Shown here one piece after another: positions 14,182 to 16,593 of a DNA stretch of 16,593 nucleotides. The notes below the pieces were generated by a model. It ran no database searches, was not told the DNA's origin, and saw only the letters and a program-made list of their open reading frames with translations. The stretch lies in assembly GCA_017477685.1 (NCBI GenBank), contig JAFUUT010000164.1, forward strand, positions 1 through 16,593, written 5' to 3'. The stretch comes from a bacterium. GTDB lineage: Bacteria; Cyanobacteriota; Vampirovibrionia; Gastranaerophilales; Gastranaerophilaceae. Made by a program: the position numbers and the translations under genes. Every line of letters starts with the position of its first letter. Within the stretch, counting starts at the first letter, position 1.

Positions 14182-14598
14182 ATGACAACTCAACAAGAAG
14201 AAAATTTAATAAATTTACTTGACGGATATGTTGAAAAAGGCGGTCATCATTTGAATGTTAATGTTTTTAACAGAGAAACATTGATTGATGCTCAAGCCCA
14301 TCCTGAAAAGTATCCTCAATTGACAGTTCGAGTTTCAGGGTATGCGGTTAATTTTAATAAATTAACTAAAGAGCAGCAGGATGATGTTATTTCAAGAACA
14401 TTCCATTCGTCATTAGGTTCAAAAATTGCAACTCCTGTATCTCAAACAACAACCGTTAAAGAAACAGAAGAAATCAGAGAAACTGAAAGAGCAAATACTA
14501 CAGATATTCCAAGATCAAGTGTTGGTAATATGAGTATGCCATCCGGATTTAATCCAAAAACAAATACTGAAAAAGTCAATACTTATACAAGAATATAG
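14182..14598 (+). CDS. Separate glycyl-radical domain subunit of pyruvate formate-lyase (GrcA/YfiD-like)
   Basis: A 138-residue protein whose first 80 residues equal the C-terminal domain of pyruvate formate-lyase: [33 protein letters not shown] and the radical loop RVSGYAV with the radical glycine G53, then [15 protein letters not shown]. In ordinary PflB this is the end of a chain of about 760 residues; E. coli GrcA (YfiD) and phage T4 Y06I are known stand-alone versions that can replace a damaged domain. Here the large protein lacks the domain altogether, so this piece should be an obligate partner. Unlike GrcA, the radical loop is in the N-terminal half and a Thr/Ser/Glu/Asn-rich, probably disordered tail (about 80-138) follows. 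It sits between pflB and pflA, 3 bp from the latter. Confidence 0.9.
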   Translation: MTTQQEENLINLLDGYVEKGGHHLNVNVFNRETLIDAQAHPEKYPQLTVRVSGYAVNFNKLTKEQQDDVISRTFHSSLGSKIATPVSQTTTVKETEEIRETERANTTDIPRSSVGNMSMPSGFNPKTNTEKVNTYTRI

Positions 14599-14601
14599 AA
14601 A

Positions 14602-15516
14602 ATGGCAGAAATTACGGGTAATATTCATTCAATCGAATCCTGCGGAACAGTAGACGGTCCGGGGATTCGATTTGTTATATTTATGCAGGGATGCCCTATG
14701 AGATGTCTTTATTGCCACAATCCTGATACTTGGGCAATTTACCCTCCTCGCCCACAGCATTCTTTAGTGGGAGAGGGAGCAGTTGTTTGCGAAGGCACGA
14801 GCAATACAAATGCGGGTGAGGTTTCATATCAAGAACTAAACCTTTCCCCTCGCCCACAGCGTTCTTTAGTGGGAGAGGGAGCAGTTGTTTGCGAGGGCGC
14901 GAGCAATACAAATGCGGGTGAGGGAATAAAATATTATACCCCATCACAGCTTCTCAAACAATATGAAAGTGTCAAAGAATTTTGTAAAGGCGGAATCACC
15001 GTAACGGGCGGAGAGCCTTTAGTACAAATTGATTTTGTCACAGAATTATTCAAGCAGGCGAGAAAACTAAATATCCATACGGCTCTTGACACTTCAGGAG
15101 TTACTTTTTCTTCTGAAAACACTTCAAAAATAGATGAACTTTTAAAATATACAAGCCTTGTTCTTCTTGATATAAAACATATTAATGATGAAGAACATAA
15201 AAAATTGACAGGTCATTCCAATAAAAATATTTTGGATTTTGCAAAGTATCTTTCTGATAGAAAAATTCCTATGTGGGTAAGGCATGTTGTTGTGCCTGAT
15301 ATAACATTTAAAGAAGAATATCTAAAAGAACTCGGAAAATTTTTATCAACACTGAAAAATGTTGTAGCGCTGGATGTTTTGCCATATCATGACATGGCAA
15401 GGGGTAAATATCAAGCTTTAGGAATGGATTATCCGCTTAAAGATACTCCTCCGCTTTCAAAAGAGGAAGCGATAAAAGCGAGAGATTTAATTTTATCTAA
15501 AATGAAAAATCACTAG
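14602..15516 (+). CDS. pflA: Pyruvate formate-lyase activating enzyme with an in-frame repeat insertion
   Basis: A radical SAM enzyme that abstracts a hydrogen from the radical glycine of pyruvate formate-lyase. The cluster motif C-x3-C-x2-C is in QGCPMRCLYCHNPDTW (about 29-44), and the SAM-binding GGE segment is in ITVTGGEPL (about 133-141). The 304 residues exceed the 246 of E. coli PflA by 58, and residues 49-107 explain this: an insertion encoded by two copies of a 76-bp palindromic repeat (14746-14821 and 14848-14923). It falls between CHNPDTW and the helix YTPSQLLKQY, a surface-loop position, so the enzyme may still fold. The repeats encode PRPQxSLVGEGAVVCEGxSN twice, each with one Cys. 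The ATG follows the previous TAG by 3 bp without a clear ribosome site, suggesting coupled translation. TAG stop. Confidence 0.93.
   Translation: MAEITGNIHSIESCGTVDGPGIRFVIFMQGCPMRCLYCHNPDTWAIYPPRPQHSLVGEGAVVCEGTSNTNAGEVSYQELNLSPRPQRSLVGEGAVVCEGASNTNAGEGIKYYTPSQLLKQYESVKEFCKGGITVTGGEPLVQIDFVTELFKQARKLNIHTALDTSGVTFSSENTSKIDELLKYTSLVLLDIKHINDEEHKKLTGHSNKNILDFAKYLSDRKIPMWVRHVVVPDITFKEEYLKELGKFLSTLKNVVALDVLPYHDMARGKYQALGMDYPLKDTPPLSKEEAIKARDLILSKMKNH
14746..14821. repeat. Palindromic repeat element, copy 1, inside pflA
   Basis: 76 bp, matching copy 2 with three differences. Its ends CCTCGCCC and GGGTGAGG are near-perfect inverted repeats, and an internal hairpin is formed by CTCGCCCAC and GTGGGAGAG with one mismatch. 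It is read in frame within pflA and is more GC-rich than its surroundings. Confidence 0.88.
14848..14923. repeat. Palindromic repeat element, copy 2, inside pflA
   Basis: The start is 102 bp (34 codons) after that of copy 1, so both copies are read in the same frame. The 26-bp linker between them continues an inverted repeat AGGTTT...AAACCT. The composite unit 14746-14923 adds 59 codons. Confidence 0.88.
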
Positions 15517-15564
15517 CAAAAAAAATTTTTCACGTACGTTATTAATTAAAAAAAGGGAATAATT

Positions 15565-16260
15565 ATGCTAAATAGAATTAATAACAACGTAAATTTTAAC
15601 GGCGGTTTTCTAATCAATTACAAATTAGCCCCGCAAGGAACACAAGAAACTTTGGAAAATAATATCGGAAACGGTAAACAAATTTTTAGGAATTGGGATG
15701 GAGATAAAAATTCCGTCTTTTATATAACAAGAGATAGCAAAGATTATAATATAGCAAAATTTATTGAAAAGAATAATCTTGATTTTAAATATTACCCTGA
15801 ACTTAATACAAAGCTTCGTTTTGACCCTGAAAAACGCTTTATACTTTTGGATTATTTAGAAAAAAATAACCTTAAGATTATGGATAAAATTGATGATTTA
15901 ATTAAATTTGTAACAGAAAACAGAAAAATTAGTAAAAAAGCTAAAAAGATTAAACAGGATCCATTTAAACCGATTTTAGAAAAAATGGGTATACAAATTG
16001 AAGGTAAAACAATAAAATCACCAAACGGTATAACAACGATAAAAGAGAAAAACACTTCAAGGGAAGTCATAATTTCTCCGTTATCCGAACATGAAGTACG
16101 ATATGTACGTGTTGTTCCTGAAAAACCGCATTGGGAAACAAAATATTATATGATAGATGCCGACGGAAATATCTTGAAAGAATTCAAAACCCCTGATGCA
16201 ATAATTGCTTTTCGAAAAGGATTTAACAGAGCTGTAGAATACTCTAACAGTCTTGGCTAG
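15565..16260 (+). CDS. Unknown protein with F-x-G N-terminus
   Basis: A 231-residue protein of no recognised family. It opens with the Asn-rich sequence MLNRINNNVNFNGGF, carrying N-F-N-G at 10-13. It is Lys/Ile/Asn-rich throughout, without signal peptide or membrane helix; a basic stretch (RKISKKAKKIKQ) lies near residues 113-124. The C-terminal half looks beta-rich, ending YYMIDADGNILKEFKTPDA, reminiscent of short phage-like or toxin-like strands but not assignable. The start is supported by AAGGGA at 15553-15558, 6-7 nt upstream. It begins 48 bp after pflA on the same strand with no visible terminator between, so read-through is possible. TAG stop. Confidence 0.75.
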   Translation: MLNRINNNVNFNGGFLINYKLAPQGTQETLENNIGNGKQIFRNWDGDKNSVFYITRDSKDYNIAKFIEKNNLDFKYYPELNTKLRFDPEKRFILLDYLEKNNLKIMDKIDDLIKFVTENRKISKKAKKIKQDPFKPILEKMGIQIEGKTIKSPNGITTIKEKNTSREVIISPLSEHEVRYVRVVPEKPHWETKYYMIDADGNILKEFKTPDAIIAFRKGFNRAVEYSNSLG

Positions 16261-16359
16261 TATATTTTTCTTAATAAATTTTCATATTATAGCAATTTTT
16301 AATATTTACGGTTTTTCAAATCTGTGTATACAGATAATTTATGGTATAGGTAAGTGCAA

Positions 16360-16593
16360 ATGAAAATCAATAATAATAACTATAATTACAATTTAAATTT
16401 TGGTGCAAATAAAATCACAACAGTACAAAGAATTGTAGAAGGTACCGGAGCATTAGAAAAATACGATGTCTACAGACTAAACCAAACAGATGCTCCGTTT
16501 GTTCGCAAAATTGCAAGTTTTATGGAATCAGTACAAGAACAATTAAACGAATGCCAGAAAAAAATACTTGAAAATTTTAAAATCTTTTTAAAA
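16360..16593 (+). CDS. Unknown protein with N-F-G N-terminus (3' cut by window edge)
   Basis: The frame is open from an ATG at 16360 to the window end, 78 codons without a stop. It begins MKINNNNYNYNLNFGANK, an Asn-rich leader with N-F-G like those of the other three unknown proteins here. A helical region with YDVYRLNQTDAPFVRKIASF follows. No domain can be named from this part. The ribosome site is weak (AGG at 16348-16350). A small inverted repeat TCTGT-GTAT-ACAGA at about 16320-16333 lies just upstream. Confidence 0.65.
   Translation, partial: MKINNNNYNYNLNFGANKITTVQRIVEGTGALEKYDVYRLNQTDAPFVRKIASFMESVQEQLNECQKKILENFKIFLK

Noticed and set aside
14746..14923. CRISPR-like array because of two direct repeats with a 26-bp spacer
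   Set aside because: Only two 76-bp units, each itself palindromic and read as protein; no cas genes nearby.
14696..14947. Minus-strand frame across the pflA insertion
   Set aside because: It is the mirror of the palindromic repeats, lacks a ribosome site and lies antisense to a recognised enzyme.

Overview
The window is AT-rich bacterial DNA (roughly one third G+C by eye, not computed), with short gaps and mostly good Shine-Dalgarno sites. It most resembles a gut, fermentative relative of the cyanobacteria of the Gastranaerophilales / Vampirovibrionia (Melainabacteria) type. The basis is a methionyl-tRNA synthetase with a C-x2-C...C-P-x-H zinc knuckle, a pyruvate formate-lyase operon, and several unknown proteins that carry a short Asn-rich N-terminus ending in F-x-G or F-G. 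This placement is an inference.

Layout. 1-1718 (+): the 3' part of a superfamily I helicase with a C-terminal nuclease-like domain, then a HIT-family hydrolase. 1748-6517 (-): metG, a TonB-C-domain secreted protein, and two related coiled-coil/repeat proteins of unknown function. 6668-7159 (+): an unknown protein, convergent with 7164-9653 (-), a two-gene unit of an unknown protein and a membrane protein whose C-terminal half is the cytoplasmic domain of the flagellar/type III export protein FlhA. 9654-10544: a small RNA-rich region with a palindromic repeat, debris of a duplicated tRNA end, tRNA-Val(GAC) with an abnormal anticodon loop, a probable 73-residue protein, and tRNA-Cys with a good promoter. 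10601-11836 (-): an S41/CtpA-type protease. 12076-15516 (+): the pyruvate formate-lyase operon. 15565-16593 (+): two further proteins with the F-x-G / F-G N-terminus, the last cut by the window edge.

The formate-lyase operon is the most unusual part. The enzyme is encoded in two pieces: a large subunit with the Cys-Cys active site but no glycyl-radical domain, and a separate 138-residue protein carrying the radical glycine loop RVSGYAV. Each has its own stop, ribosome site and start. The large subunit also has an in-frame TGA at codon 40, exactly where the family has a conserved glycine. The activase gene pflA carries a 59-codon in-frame insertion made of two near-identical 76-bp palindromic repeat units just after its iron-sulfur motif. 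No gene in the window ends in TGA (all 15 stops are TAA or TAG), which makes the internal TGA worth attention, although absence of TGA from the other genes argues against wholesale reassignment.

No CRISPR array, transposase, integrase or rRNA was seen.
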